Source of the DNA: Cyanobacteria bacterium UBA7753
GTDB taxonomy: Bacteria > Cyanobacteriota > Vampirovibrionia > Gastranaerophilales > Gastranaerophilaceae
Direction of reading: 5' to 3'
Assembly: GCA_002481545.1 (NCBI GenBank)
Contig: DLEF01000067.1
Span: forward strand, 53,514 to 117,513
DNA length: 64,000 nt
This document shows positions 35,857 through 44,525 of the stretch, piece by piece. The notes beneath the pieces are model-generated. The model saw nothing but the letters and a program-made list of their open reading frames with translations. It was not told the DNA's origin and searched no databases. The translations under genes and the position numbers were made by a program. Within the stretch, counting starts at the first letter, position 1. Each line of letters starts with the position of its first letter.

Positions 35857-36132
35857 ATGCAATCTGTAAAAGAAATATTATCAATGTTAAATGACTCAGA
35901 CAAGAATGAAATAGAAAATATGTTAGTAGATATCGGAACACCTGCAGTTCCTGAATTGGTTGAACAATTACAGGTAGTAAGAGGCTTAAAAAGAGGCGTT
36001 GTTGCTATGACTCTTATCAGAATAGGTGATTCTTCAATCGATTATCTAAAGAAAGCTGCTAAGAACAATAAAGATTTCGAATGGGTTGCTCAATACCTTA
36101 TCGGTGAAATCAAAGGTTCTGTAGCTGCATAA
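35857..36132 (+). CDS. Small HEAT-repeat-like protein
   Basis: The 91 residues form about two helical hairpins resembling HEAT repeats: GTPAVPELVEQL then RGVVAMTLIRIGDSSIDYLKKA. Such small alpha-helical proteins often act in protein-protein contacts. The ATG follows ATGGAGATT, and TATAAT lies upstream. It is monocistronic with a strong terminator. Function unknown. Confidence 0.8.
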   Translation: MQSVKEILSMLNDSDKNEIENMLVDIGTPAVPELVEQLQVVRGLKRGVVAMTLIRIGDSSIDYLKKAAKNNKDFEWVAQYLIGEIKGSVAA

Positions 36133-36158
36133 GTTTAACTCCTATCTAATGAAAATAT

Positions 36159-36190
36159 AAAAAAGGTTCTCATTTTTTGAGAACCTTTTT
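36159..36190 (+). terminator. Terminator of the HEAT-like gene
   Basis: AAAAAGGTTCTCA pairs with TGAGAACCTTTTT. Confidence 0.9.
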
Positions 36191-36247
36191 AAGTTTTTAT
36201 ATGAATTTTAGTATTTATATACGTTACAGTATAATAAAAACGTATTT

Positions 36248-36314
36248 GTCATGCTGAATTAATTTCAGCATCTTTAAACTTTTGAATCAGATCCTGAAAC
36301 AAGTTCAGGATGAC
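36248..36314. repeat. 67-bp palindromic element, copy 2
   Basis: Same length and same GTCAT...ATGAC ends as 6334-6400; the two outer halves are nearly identical while the centre differs. Confidence 0.7.
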
Positions 36315-36340
36315 ATCGGTTATCCTATCCTCAATAAACT

Positions 36341-37750
36341 TTATTTTTCGTAAACGCAGACTCTGTTTCTTCCGCTCTCTTTTGCTTTATACAGAGCACT
36401 GTCGGCTTTGATGTATAAATCTTCCGCCATATCTTTTATATCCAGTTCGGCGAGTCCGACGCTTATTGTGACACCGATTGTTTTGCCGTCTCCGATATCT
36501 ATTTTTTTATTTTGGACGGCTGAACGTAATCTTTCCGCAACGATGCGTGCTTCTTCAATATTGGTTTGCGGTAACAGTATGCAGAACTCTTCCCCGCCGT
36601 ATCTTGACGGAATATCGTATTCACGCAGCTGTTCTTTTATGGTACTCGCAACCGTTCTTAATACGGTGTCGCCGATTGCATGCCCGTATGTATCATTGAA
36701 TTTCTTAAAGAAATCAATATCAATCATAATTGCGCAAAGAGGGGTATTTTGACGGTTTGCGATTGCATACTGTTCCGACAATCTGACCTCAAACTGTCTG
36801 CGGTTATTCAACCCCGTGAGGGCGTCCTGTGTCGCATTTTGCAAAACTTTTGAGTATTCGTCAGCTTTCTCTATTGTGACGGAGGATTGTTTTGTGAGTT
36901 CTTTAATATAGCTTATATCTTCGTCGGACAGTTTATCAATTGTGCTGTTTGCAACGATGCAGCCGAACAATTTATCCCCGCTCAACATCGGGAAAATCCC
37001 CGTTCTTCTGTCTTCCGAGATTATTTCTCCGCTATCGACGGAGAGTTTTTCCATAAGTTCATACACTCTTTTATTCCAGCAAGCCCCAGGCCAAAACAGG
37101 TTATATTTGCCTTCATCATCCCTAATGAAGATGTATATTAAATGATTCATAACAAACTTATCAATCATTTCCCCGATTAGCGGAATAATATATTGGAAAT
37201 CGTACTGGGTTTCTATTATCTTTGTAATTGCCTTCATTGATTTGTAGAAGGCTGTGTTTATTTCCAACTGTTTGTTCAAAAGTACGTTTATCATCTTTAA
37301 TGACAGGTTATAGCCGAACATTTCAAACAGCTTTAAATCGTTTTCGGAAAGCGAGGTTTTGTTCTTGAATTTCAGCCTTACCATACCGATTGTTTGACCG
37401 TTGTCTTTTAAGGCTATGGATATTGTTTTCAGTATAATATCTTCTTGGTCAAAGATATCGGGCGGGGTGCTGATATCATCGTTGAGTACAAAATCCGAGG
37501 TTTTCAGCTTTTCAAAGATTTCGTTTAATATTGTCATCTTTTCTGCGGAATAGTAATCTTCTGCAGGTTCAAAATCTTTGATTGCGTTTTTTAGTTTTTT
37601 AATTGAGCGGTCATAATACAGAACATTTATTTCCGATATTTCGTAAAACTCTGCGAATACGGATTTTAAATTCTCCGCAAGTTCCTCCATATCATCGTTG
37701 GTACTAATTGTATTAAACAGTTTATATAAAAATTTTTCGTTAGTATTCAT
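36341..37750 (-). CDS. GAF-GAF-GGDEF diguanylate cyclase
   Basis: Synthesises c-di-GMP from two GTP. Two GAF-like sensor regions (about 20-155 and 165-295) precede a complete GGDEF domain: QDALTGLNNRRQF, IDIDFFKKFNDTYGH, the active-site RYGGEEF (385-389), and a full inhibitory RxxD site (R376-D379). The C terminus has ALYKAKESGRN. The GAF ligand cannot be told. The start overlaps the end of the TPR gene by 11 bases, so the two form an operon and may act together. No phosphodiesterase is in the window. Confidence 0.93.
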   Translation of the reverse strand: MNTNEKFLYKLFNTISTNDDMEELAENLKSVFAEFYEISEINVLYYDRSIKKLKNAIKDFEPAEDYYSAEKMTILNEIFEKLKTSDFVLNDDISTPPDIFDQEDIILKTISIALKDNGQTIGMVRLKFKNKTSLSENDLKLFEMFGYNLSLKMINVLLNKQLEINTAFYKSMKAITKIIETQYDFQYIIPLIGEMIDKFVMNHLIYIFIRDDEGKYNLFWPGACWNKRVYELMEKLSVDSGEIISEDRRTGIFPMLSGDKLFGCIVANSTIDKLSDEDISYIKELTKQSSVTIEKADEYSKVLQNATQDALTGLNNRRQFEVRLSEQYAIANRQNTPLCAIMIDIDFFKKFNDTYGHAIGDTVLRTVASTIKEQLREYDIPSRYGGEEFCILLPQTNIEEARIVAERLRSAVQNKKIDIGDGKTIGVTISVGLAELDIKDMAEDLYIKADSALYKAKESGRNRVCVYEK

Positions 37751-38867
37751 TACTTTCGTTCCTAAAATACGAATATCCCGCGCATTTACCCATATCTTCC
37801 ATCATTGTTTTATCGAGTTTATCGGACGGGTGGATTTTTCCGTCGGCGCTAACCATGGATTCATCCTCGTCTTTCTTCTTATTTTTATGTTTTCTGTGTT
37901 TTCTGTCAGGTGTAACTTCCTGATTATCCGTATCGGATGAGCCTCCGAGGGCGGAAGGCGGAATCAATGACGGATCGGTTTTAAAATCAACGTAAGAGCG
38001 TGAAACATCAGACAAAATTCCGAAAATGTAATCAGCATTTGCCGTTGATTTCGCAGCAGATATCAGGAGCGATGCTTTTTCAAGTTCTTCTACTGAGTCG
38101 CCGAAACGTTTCATATGTCGTAATAAGATTGCGAGATTATAGTGAGCCTCATAGTTCATCGGAGCAAGCTCGATTGCCTTACAGTAGTTTTTGCCTGCGT
38201 CTCTGTAGTTGCCAAGCAGGTGATAATCAAGCGCAAGGTTATATCTCGCATCGGAGTTCTTCTTTAAGATTTTGCAAGCCTTTTCATAGGCTTCCGCAGA
38301 TTTTAATAACAGTGGTGTCGCAAGGTATCTGTCATTGTCTGTCAGATAGAGTGCTTTTTGCCTGTAGGCTCTTCCCATATTGTAGTATGCAAGCCCTCTG
38401 TTTGTCTTGGAACTGCGTCTGTTACTGAATATAATCGGAATTGCCCATACGTGGTAATGGGTTGTTATTATTTTGTTATATTGTTCTATTGCGGCGTCAA
38501 AGTTCCCCAATTTTTCGGCATAGATTATGCCGAGGTTCATCCTTGCCACAACGTATTGAGGATTGTATTTAATAGCTTCTTCGTAGGCGTCAACGGCTGC
38601 AAAATAGTCTTCATATACAACATAGATGTTTCCCAGATTGTACCATGCCGTGTAGTGGTTAGGAAACAGCTGTAACCCTTTGTGATAATATTCTATCGCA
38701 TAGGCATATTTGTTTTTTCTGACGGCACGGTCGCCTTTATATACAAGGAAGGTTCCTTCTATTCTGTAGATAACGTTGACTCTTATCCAGTCCTGCTTGA
38801 ATACAATCATAAACAGGAGTCCTAAAATCAACGCTATTTTTAACAGGTTCTTTAAGTTCTTCTTCAT
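37740..38867 (-). CDS. Membrane-anchored TPR protein
   Basis: A 375-residue protein with an N-terminal membrane anchor (about 8-24, basic on the N side) and at least six tetratricopeptide repeats (about 50-270), recognisable from AWYNLGNIY, ARMNLGIIYAEKL, ARYNLALDYHLLGNY and AHYNLAILLRHM. The C-terminal tail is low-complexity and Lys/Asp-rich. TPRs mediate protein assembly; here a link to the coupled diguanylate cyclase is inferred. The mRNA looks leaderless: TATAAT ends exactly 6 bases before the ATG. Confidence 0.88.
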   Translation of the reverse strand: MKKNLKNLLKIALILGLLFMIVFKQDWIRVNVIYRIEGTFLVYKGDRAVRKNKYAYAIEYYHKGLQLFPNHYTAWYNLGNIYVVYEDYFAAVDAYEEAIKYNPQYVVARMNLGIIYAEKLGNFDAAIEQYNKIITTHYHVWAIPIIFSNRRSSKTNRGLAYYNMGRAYRQKALYLTDNDRYLATPLLLKSAEAYEKACKILKKNSDARYNLALDYHLLGNYRDAGKNYCKAIELAPMNYEAHYNLAILLRHMKRFGDSVEELEKASLLISAAKSTANADYIFGILSDVSRSYVDFKTDPSLIPPSALGGSSDTDNQEVTPDRKHRKHKNKKKDEDESMVSADGKIHPSDKLDKTMMEDMGKCAGYSYFRNESNEY

Positions 38868-38873
38868 AACAAT

Positions 38874-38879
38874 ATTATA
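38874..38879 (-). promoter_or_regulatory. -10 box of the TPR-GGDEF operon, leaderless
   Basis: TATAAT on the minus strand, then ATTGTT, then the ATG at 38867. No ribosome site and no clear -35. Confidence 0.55.
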
Positions 38880-38956
38880 ATATAATCATACGCAATCTGT
38901 CTCATTTGTGAAGATAATGAAGAAAATCATTGACGGAGCGTAGTGGATATTGTTTC

Positions 38957-39042
38957 AACCTCGCCCCCAACAGTGGGAGAGGTCTGTTTTCTTATGTTTT
39001 AAAGTGTTAACTTTAAAATATTAGAAAACAGGGTGAGGGGGA
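38957..39042. mobile_element. MITE-like element with a long hairpin
   Basis: The right end, GGGTGAGGGGGAATG, is the inverse of the left end of the element at 5455. The interior has a hairpin of about 20 pairs with CTGTTTTCT/AGAAAACAG at its base (38984-39031). The left end is less clear. Confidence 0.5.
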
Positions 39043-39126
39043 ATGATTAATAATAATTTCATTTGACGAAAATCGGCGCTCAATATAAAATTAAGGTATA
39101 AAAACCGCTGAATATCGGAGGGTTAA

Positions 39127-39570
39127 ATGACGGAAGATAACACTTCATGCAGTTATTATATAAGAAACATTGCGCACCTTATGGCTAATATGCAGGACAG
39201 GTGCCTGAATTTGTACGGACTTTCCAATCAGCAGGCGCGAATATTGATGTATCTTTCAAAACACAATATCCGAGGACAAAAGAATGTAAAACGTAAGGAT
39301 TTGGAGCAGTTTTTAAACCTGAAAGGCTCTTCAGTAACAAGTCTTATGCACGGACTGGAAAAGAACGGGTTTATTGAACGTACGGATTCAGAAAAAGACG
39401 GCAGAAGAAAGGAATTAGCTCTCACCGATAAAGCGAAAAAGTTGATTGAAGAGATGGAGCTTATATTTGAGGCGACCGATAACCAACTGCAGGAAGGTAT
39501 GAGTGAAGAAGAAAAAATGACTTTCCGTTTGCTTTTGGGTATCGCTCATAACAATATGAGTATTATGTAA
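39127..39570 (+). CDS. MarR family transcription regulator
   Basis: The 147-residue protein has a typical MarR winged helix: LSNQQARILMYL, a recognition helix in LKGSSVTSLMHGLEKNGFI, and the wing ERTDSEKDGRRKELALT. Flanking helices should form the dimer interface. Such regulators usually bind small phenolic or oxidant signals and repress neighbouring genes; the target here is unknown. The ATG follows ATCGGAGGG. Confidence 0.92.
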   Translation: MTEDNTSCSYYIRNIAHLMANMQDRCLNLYGLSNQQARILMYLSKHNIRGQKNVKRKDLEQFLNLKGSSVTSLMHGLEKNGFIERTDSEKDGRRKELALTDKAKKLIEEMELIFEATDNQLQEGMSEEEKMTFRLLLGIAHNNMSIM

Positions 39571-39630
39571 GTCCTTTACATCATTGAAATATAATGATAA
39601 TATATAATTGAGTTAAATAAGGAGAAAATT

Positions 39631-39810
39631 ATGGCAAGATTAGTTAGACCAAGTTGGGCAATAAGATGTACACAATCAGGCTGCAGAACTTTATTTGAAG
39701 TAGCAAAGACCGAAGACGGAAAGCAACAGGAAGTTGTTTGCCCTAACTGCGGTGAACACTATGTTTATCCGATAAATGATAACGAGGAAGAAAACGAAAA
39801 CAAAGGTTAG
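39631..39810 (+). CDS. 59-residue zinc-ribbon-like protein
   Basis: A short gene with a strong ribosome site (ATAAGGAGAAAATT). It encodes 59 residues beginning MARLVRPSWAIRC, with CTQSGC and CPNCGEHY giving four Cys for a single zinc-ribbon fold, and ending in an acidic tail of Glu and Asn. It lies between marR and the radical SAM gene (11-base gap), possibly co-transcribed with the latter. Codon use matches the neighbours. Function unknown. Confidence 0.8.
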   Translation: MARLVRPSWAIRCTQSGCRTLFEVAKTEDGKQQEVVCPNCGEHYVYPINDNEEENENKG

Positions 39811-39821
39811 TATATTTCCTC

Positions 39822-40748
39822 ATGAATTTTAATAATACGGATAAAAGATATAATCAATTTAGCGCCTTTCTTAAAAATAAGTTTGGCGCTAAAGTTTATA
39901 AAATAACTATTGATGCGGGTTTTTCCTGCCCTAACAGAGATGGTACAATCTCTAAGGGAGGATGTATTTTTTGTGACGAGAGCGGGAGCTTTTCTCAGGC
40001 GCATTCAAATGTTTTGTCAATAGAAGACCAGATTAAAACGGGTGCCGAAACACTTGCAAAACGATTTAAGGCAGAAAAGTTTATGGCGTATTTTCAAGCC
40101 TATTCAAATACTTATAAACCCGTTGACGAATTAAAAAAAATATACGATGCCTCACTGAATTATAAAGACATTGTCGGTATTTCAATCGGTACCCGCCCCG
40201 ATTGCGTGGACGATGAGAAATTAAAGCTCATATCGTCTTATAATGATAATTATTATACGTGGTTGGAATACGGGCTCCAATCGTCTCATAATAAGACACT
40301 AAAGCGAATAAACCGAGGGCATGATTGGGAAACATTTGTAAGAACTTACAAAAAAACAAAAGAATACGGCATAAATGTCTGCGTGCACGTCATTTTAGGA
40401 CTATGGGAAACCCATGATGAGATGATGGAAACAGCAAAACGACTTGCGGATTTGGATATCGACGGCATAAAAATCCATATGCTCTGTGCATTAGAGGGTA
40501 CAAAGCTTGCCGAAATGTATGAGAAAAACGAAATTGATTTTATGAGCGAAGAAGAGTATGTTAGCACCGTATGCGATTTCTTGGAATATTTACCGCCTAG
40601 AACAACTATTCACCGTCTCGCGGGGAACGGTCTTAAAAAAGAACTTATTGCTCCTCGCTGGATAGGCAAAAAACTGGATACCCTGAATAAAATAGACAGA
40701 GAATTTATCGCCCGTGACACATGGCAGGGCTGTAAATATCAAGGCTGA
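39822..40748 (+). CDS. TIGR01212-type radical SAM protein (YhcC-like)
   Basis: The 308-residue protein carries the iron-sulfur cluster motif C36-x(11)-C48-x(2)-C51, the spaced form found in this family. It continues with FQAYSNTY, GISIGTRPDC, LEYGLQSSHNKTLKRINRGHD, VHVILGLWET, IKIHMLCALEGT and IHRLAGNG. These are close to the YhcC group, whose substrate is not established to my knowledge. The start has no good Shine-Dalgarno; translation may depend on the 59-residue gene just upstream. Confidence 0.92.
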   Translation: MNFNNTDKRYNQFSAFLKNKFGAKVYKITIDAGFSCPNRDGTISKGGCIFCDESGSFSQAHSNVLSIEDQIKTGAETLAKRFKAEKFMAYFQAYSNTYKPVDELKKIYDASLNYKDIVGISIGTRPDCVDDEKLKLISSYNDNYYTWLEYGLQSSHNKTLKRINRGHDWETFVRTYKKTKEYGINVCVHVILGLWETHDEMMETAKRLADLDIDGIKIHMLCALEGTKLAEMYEKNEIDFMSEEEYVSTVCDFLEYLPPRTTIHRLAGNGLKKELIAPRWIGKKLDTLNKIDREFIARDTWQGCKYQG

Positions 40749-40765
40749 CAGAAGTTTTTTTTTGA

Positions 40766-42046
40766 TTATGCTGCAGGAGCATCGGCAGCTGCAGTAGAAA
40801 CGGCATCCGCAACTTCGCTTACCGGAGCAGGATTTCTTCTTGCTGCATTCTTAGCCTTTAATTCAGCGTAAATATCTTTTACTTCTTTAGGCGCATTTAG
40901 GAATGCGTTTTCTTCTCTGGCATGATATTTTGAGATATCTACATCTATCATCCCTTCGGATTCGCTGTAAAGTTTTTCTTTCAATACAAATGGATACCAG
41001 TCACGACCTTTCAGTTTACGGTTTTGAATTGCTCCAATAATATCGTTTGTATATTCTTGCGTGTGTTTTGGTATATTAGGATGTTGTCTGATAAATTCAG
41101 GGAACGGAGTGTTGCCTCTGACAGAGTTCCAATCCTTTGATACTGTCATAAAGTTTGCAAGAGTACAATCGCCTTCCGTAGATGCAGGTGTAATATGTTC
41201 AATTGATGCTACAGACGGTCTTAATAAACGTGCTGCAATCTCGTGAGAGCCTCTGTTTGCGTATTTGATGACAAATGCGTCAACATCGGTTTTTGATTGA
41301 GGCAACTCGTTTACTTTTGCCATAATTGTATCTTTAAACATCGGGTTTTCGTTATCTTTTACCGTTTTTTCCATCAATTTAATTAATGTTTTACGTTTAA
41401 AAGGATTATCAGGTTTGTTTTCTTTAATTTGCTTTCTTGCATATTTTGTTAATTTTCTTATTCTTAGTGCGGTTTCTTTTCCTCCGCCGTTAGAAAGATT
41501 ATCAATATCGTTTAAGACATTAAATTCATCTTTTTGAAGTTTTTCAAGAGAATTTCTTTTCAATTCTCCTAAGCAATCTTGCATAGAACCGTAAGGGTTT
41601 TTCTTCGCGTAATTTCTGAAAATGTTGTACATTTTCTTTTCGCGTTTTTGCATACACTGTTCATACGGTGCCAAAACATTAAGTCTTTCTTTTATGTTTC
41701 TGCATTTAGTAAGACGTAATTCAACGCGGTTCATTACATAGCCCGGAATCATTTTTGCTCCGCTATACGGATCGGTAATGTTATGCAACACTTTTAAGCA
41801 CATCCCCGCAGAGGTATCTCCGTTCGGACCTCTTCCCATAAAGGCAGGTGCCGCATATATTTGTAACGGTTTAATCGGGGAAGTCTGCGACGCCGATTTT
41901 TCAAATACATCGTGTGACGGACCTTGCAGGTTCCCGAATGACATAAACGGGTTACGATTTTGACTCGTTTGATTAGATTGATTTGCTTTTGATACACTAG
42001 ACACAACACGTTGGTTAGATACAAAAGGATTAAATAAGACCTTCAT
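40766..42046 (-). CDS. Protein with a split HNH-like motif
   Basis: I do not recognise the 426-residue protein as a whole. The first 80 residues are Ser/Asn/Gln-rich and probably disordered. DPYSGAKMI (92-100) and IEHITPASTEGDCTLANF (282-299), followed by WNSVRGN (306-312), resemble the two halves of an HNH nuclease: strand pair, catalytic His, metal Asn and trailing Asn/Arg. The usual zinc Cys pairs are missing, and about 185 residues of charged helix separate the halves. The tail is Ala/Pro-rich. The similarity is visual only, and it could be an inactive or structural domain. It is transcribed alone; a ribosome site (AGGAGTG) precedes the ATG. Confidence 0.6.
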   Translation of the reverse strand: MKVLFNPFVSNQRVVSSVSKANQSNQTSQNRNPFMSFGNLQGPSHDVFEKSASQTSPIKPLQIYAAPAFMGRGPNGDTSAGMCLKVLHNITDPYSGAKMIPGYVMNRVELRLTKCRNIKERLNVLAPYEQCMQKREKKMYNIFRNYAKKNPYGSMQDCLGELKRNSLEKLQKDEFNVLNDIDNLSNGGGKETALRIRKLTKYARKQIKENKPDNPFKRKTLIKLMEKTVKDNENPMFKDTIMAKVNELPQSKTDVDAFVIKYANRGSHEIAARLLRPSVASIEHITPASTEGDCTLANFMTVSKDWNSVRGNTPFPEFIRQHPNIPKHTQEYTNDIIGAIQNRKLKGRDWYPFVLKEKLYSESEGMIDVDISKYHAREENAFLNAPKEVKDIYAELKAKNAARRNPAPVSEVADAVSTAAADAPAA

Positions 42047-42201
42047 AAATAAACACTCCTGTGTATATTAAAGCATATTTTTCGGAAAATTGTTGGATTT
42101 GTTAAGCAAATTTAGAAAATTCTTTACAATTTGATATAAAACTTAAAGTGAAATTTGATATATTACATTGAGTGCTTACAATATTCATATGGGGAAACGG
42201 A

Positions 42202-42288
42202 GTGAATATCTCCGACTCTGCCGGAGCCGTAAAAGTCGGAATGCCCAACGTTAGCAATGTTTCGTGTCAAAGCGTTGCCGAAATATAA
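42202..42288 (+). CDS. Possible 28-residue peptide upstream of the zinc-knuckle gene
   Basis: A GTG start behind GGGGAAACGG opens 28 codons ending in TAA, 31 bases before the next gene. The peptide is small-residue-rich (SDSAGAVKVGMPNVSNVS) with one Cys. It could be a real small protein, a leader, or a chance frame. Confidence 0.3.
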   Translation: MNISDSAGAVKVGMPNVSNVSCQSVAEI

Positions 42289-42319
42289 TATCAAATCAAC
42301 TACACCGTAAGGAGTAAAA

Positions 42320-43000
42320 GTGAGTGTACAAGCCGTAAACACCGTGAACACGGGGTTATGTCCGCATGGGCTTTCGCCGGGAGCATGTCCTATATGTTCA
42401 GGCATGTCAGGAGGCAGCCAAAAAGTTAAAACAGCCGATTTTTCCGCTAAACCCGGAGAAATGAGTTGGAACGAGTGCGCCGCAATCGGGGCGTTCTTAA
42501 AATCACTTAAAAATGCCCGCTTGGCAAAAGAGGCGGACTATCAGCAGCGATTGATAAATATTGCAAACTTTGAGGCTAATATGGCAAAATCGGCGGAAAC
42601 GCTGAACCTCTTTATACAGACGATGAGTCAGCATATTGCAACGAAACCGATTGCGTTTGTCGCTAAAAATATGGTGCTCCCCGTTGTAAAGTTTATCCAA
42701 AACATGCCTAAGAATGTTCTGAATGCTTTGGCGCAGTTCTCAAATAAACTCGCGGATATTTCGGATAAACTCGCAGCTGTATACGGAGAATTAAAAGCAT
42801 CGGTTAATAAAAAAATATCCGATTTGAAAAAGAAAATTAAGAAAAAATTGTTCTCAATTTTCACTATTTTTGAAGCAGGCAACGACTCCGATGAAAACGA
42901 AATGATGGTAGCGTTTGAAAAACAAATTAAAAAGCTTAAAAACTTTTTGGAAAAAATAACCAACCGAGATGAAAAGGAAGAATTAGAAGATGATAATTAA
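42320..43000 (+). CDS. Zinc-knuckle protein, lineage-specific
   Basis: The 226-residue protein (GTG start, AAGGAG site) begins with a Cys-rich knuckle, CPHG-x(5)-CPIC-SGM (residues 14-29), that I associate with many uncharacterised proteins of this lineage. A DFSAKP motif (40-45) follows, similar to SFTAKP in the protein at 5793. The rest is alpha-helical and amphipathic: a hydrophobic helix around 105-125, then Lys-rich coiled coil and an acidic tail. It overlaps the next gene by 11 bases. Cellular role unknown. Confidence 0.7.
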   Translation: MSVQAVNTVNTGLCPHGLSPGACPICSGMSGGSQKVKTADFSAKPGEMSWNECAAIGAFLKSLKNARLAKEADYQQRLINIANFEANMAKSAETLNLFIQTMSQHIATKPIAFVAKNMVLPVVKFIQNMPKNVLNALAQFSNKLADISDKLAAVYGELKASVNKKISDLKKKIKKKLFSIFTIFEAGNDSDENEMMVAFEKQIKKLKNFLEKITNRDEKEELEDDN

Positions 43001-44501
43001 TCAGGATTTAGAAAGTCAAAGAATGAGACGAAACCAGACCTTAACCCAACAAAAGGTTACAAATTCACTTAGAGAAGGAGCGATTTTGAATGCAAATCTC
43101 CCGCTAAGCGAATCATACAATTCGTTAATGATTGCGGACAGCGTTGAGTTGCCGAACAAACTATATGAAAAAGATAATAAAAAAGAAAAGAGTATTCTTC
43201 CTATCGCAGGTATAACGGTTGGTATAATGGGCGGTTTGGCTGCTGTTACAGGGTTGTTTGCAAAGAGTGCAAAAGATGCCGTAGATGTCGATTTAGCAAA
43301 GAAATTACCTCATATGACACGAAATGTTTGCGTAAACAAAGAAATGGATCAGGCAATATACAGGCTCGTTGCAAACCCTACAAAAAAGACGGCTATGGCG
43401 GCTGCTGGGCTTGCCGTGTTCAGTTCTATGGCGTTTATGGGTAAAACTTTCTGCGAAGGTTTCAAAGATGTTTGGGTTAAGAAAAAAGAGGCTGATATCC
43501 AAAAAAATCTGCAAGAAAACCTTATATCGGTTGAAACCCAATCTTTCTCAGGCAAAATGCAAATTATAAGGAGTATGCTCTCTGAAAAAGCGAAAGAGTT
43601 TAACGGCGCGCTAATGGAGGATGAGAGCAAAGGTTCAAAAGAAAATTTCAGCAGTCTTGTAAGTTTCAAAAGCAAAGCTGACAAGGAAGAAAAACCGAAA
43701 AAGAAACACGGATTTCTGAAAAACCTCGGATATATGGCACTTGGCGCAGTTTCTACGGTCGCAATAGTTGCGCTCGGCTATAAATCAATGAAAAATTTAA
43801 GAGCCGGTAACGATGCAATGAAACGCGGTGTAAACAAGGTTAAAGAAGTAATCGGACAAATTGCGGAGAACACGAACAAACGCTCTGCGGAGCAGATGGG
43901 ACAAGAAAACTACAATATGGCAAACAAAATGGACAGAGAAAAGATAGGTAATCTGTTTGTGGATATTTCTGCCGATCCGGATTTTGTTACCGAAACCGCA
44001 GAAAAAATGAAATGGAACAGTAAAGAAGAAAAGCAGGCGTTTATAAAAGATAATCTCTTTAATATAAGAAAATCATCCGAGAAAGTTGATAAGGCACTCG
44101 GAGGTTCGGGACAGGATAAAAACACTTTCTATTCCCACGTTTCCGACTATAAAGCTTTCTTCTATAACTGGCTTATAGATTCCGACAACAAACAGTTTAA
44201 ACATCTGTTCTTCGGAATTACGGGAGCTACCGCGACGGCATATTTAGGGCAGTTGACAGCGGGAGCAATAAAAGATGTACAGGTTAAAAAATACAATGCC
44301 GATACGGAATTAAATCTTCAAAGACGACTTGTTTCAACGGAGTTAAGAAACTTCAAGTCTAAAAAAGACGCCTCAATCCAACCGTTGAGCGATGAATTTT
44401 ACAGACAAAAACAAAACGGAAAACCTAAAGAAGAATTGGTAAGGCTTGCGGATAATATTCTGAACGAAGTTAAGAACGGTGCTCCTTACGTTTATTCATA
44501 G
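42990..44501 (+). CDS. Multi-span membrane protein, lineage-specific
   Basis: This 503-residue protein has four hydrophobic helices (about 69-90, 131-150, 248-268, 405-425), each Gly/Ala-rich, separated by long charged helical regions. Two stretches after membrane segments look alike: VKKKEADIQKNLQENLISVE and VKKYNADTELNLQRRLVSTE, suggesting an internal duplication of a membrane-plus-coil module. Between them is a Lys-rich linker. It is coupled to the zinc-knuckle gene. Architecture resembles the protein at 10138. No family is recognised. Confidence 0.7.
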   Translation: MIINQDLESQRMRRNQTLTQQKVTNSLREGAILNANLPLSESYNSLMIADSVELPNKLYEKDNKKEKSILPIAGITVGIMGGLAAVTGLFAKSAKDAVDVDLAKKLPHMTRNVCVNKEMDQAIYRLVANPTKKTAMAAAGLAVFSSMAFMGKTFCEGFKDVWVKKKEADIQKNLQENLISVETQSFSGKMQIIRSMLSEKAKEFNGALMEDESKGSKENFSSLVSFKSKADKEEKPKKKHGFLKNLGYMALGAVSTVAIVALGYKSMKNLRAGNDAMKRGVNKVKEVIGQIAENTNKRSAEQMGQENYNMANKMDREKIGNLFVDISADPDFVTETAEKMKWNSKEEKQAFIKDNLFNIRKSSEKVDKALGGSGQDKNTFYSHVSDYKAFFYNWLIDSDNKQFKHLFFGITGATATAYLGQLTAGAIKDVQVKKYNADTELNLQRRLVSTELRNFKSKKDASIQPLSDEFYRQKQNGKPKEELVRLADNILNEVKNGAPYVYS

Positions 44502-44525
44502 GGGTAAATATAAAAAGGTAAAATT

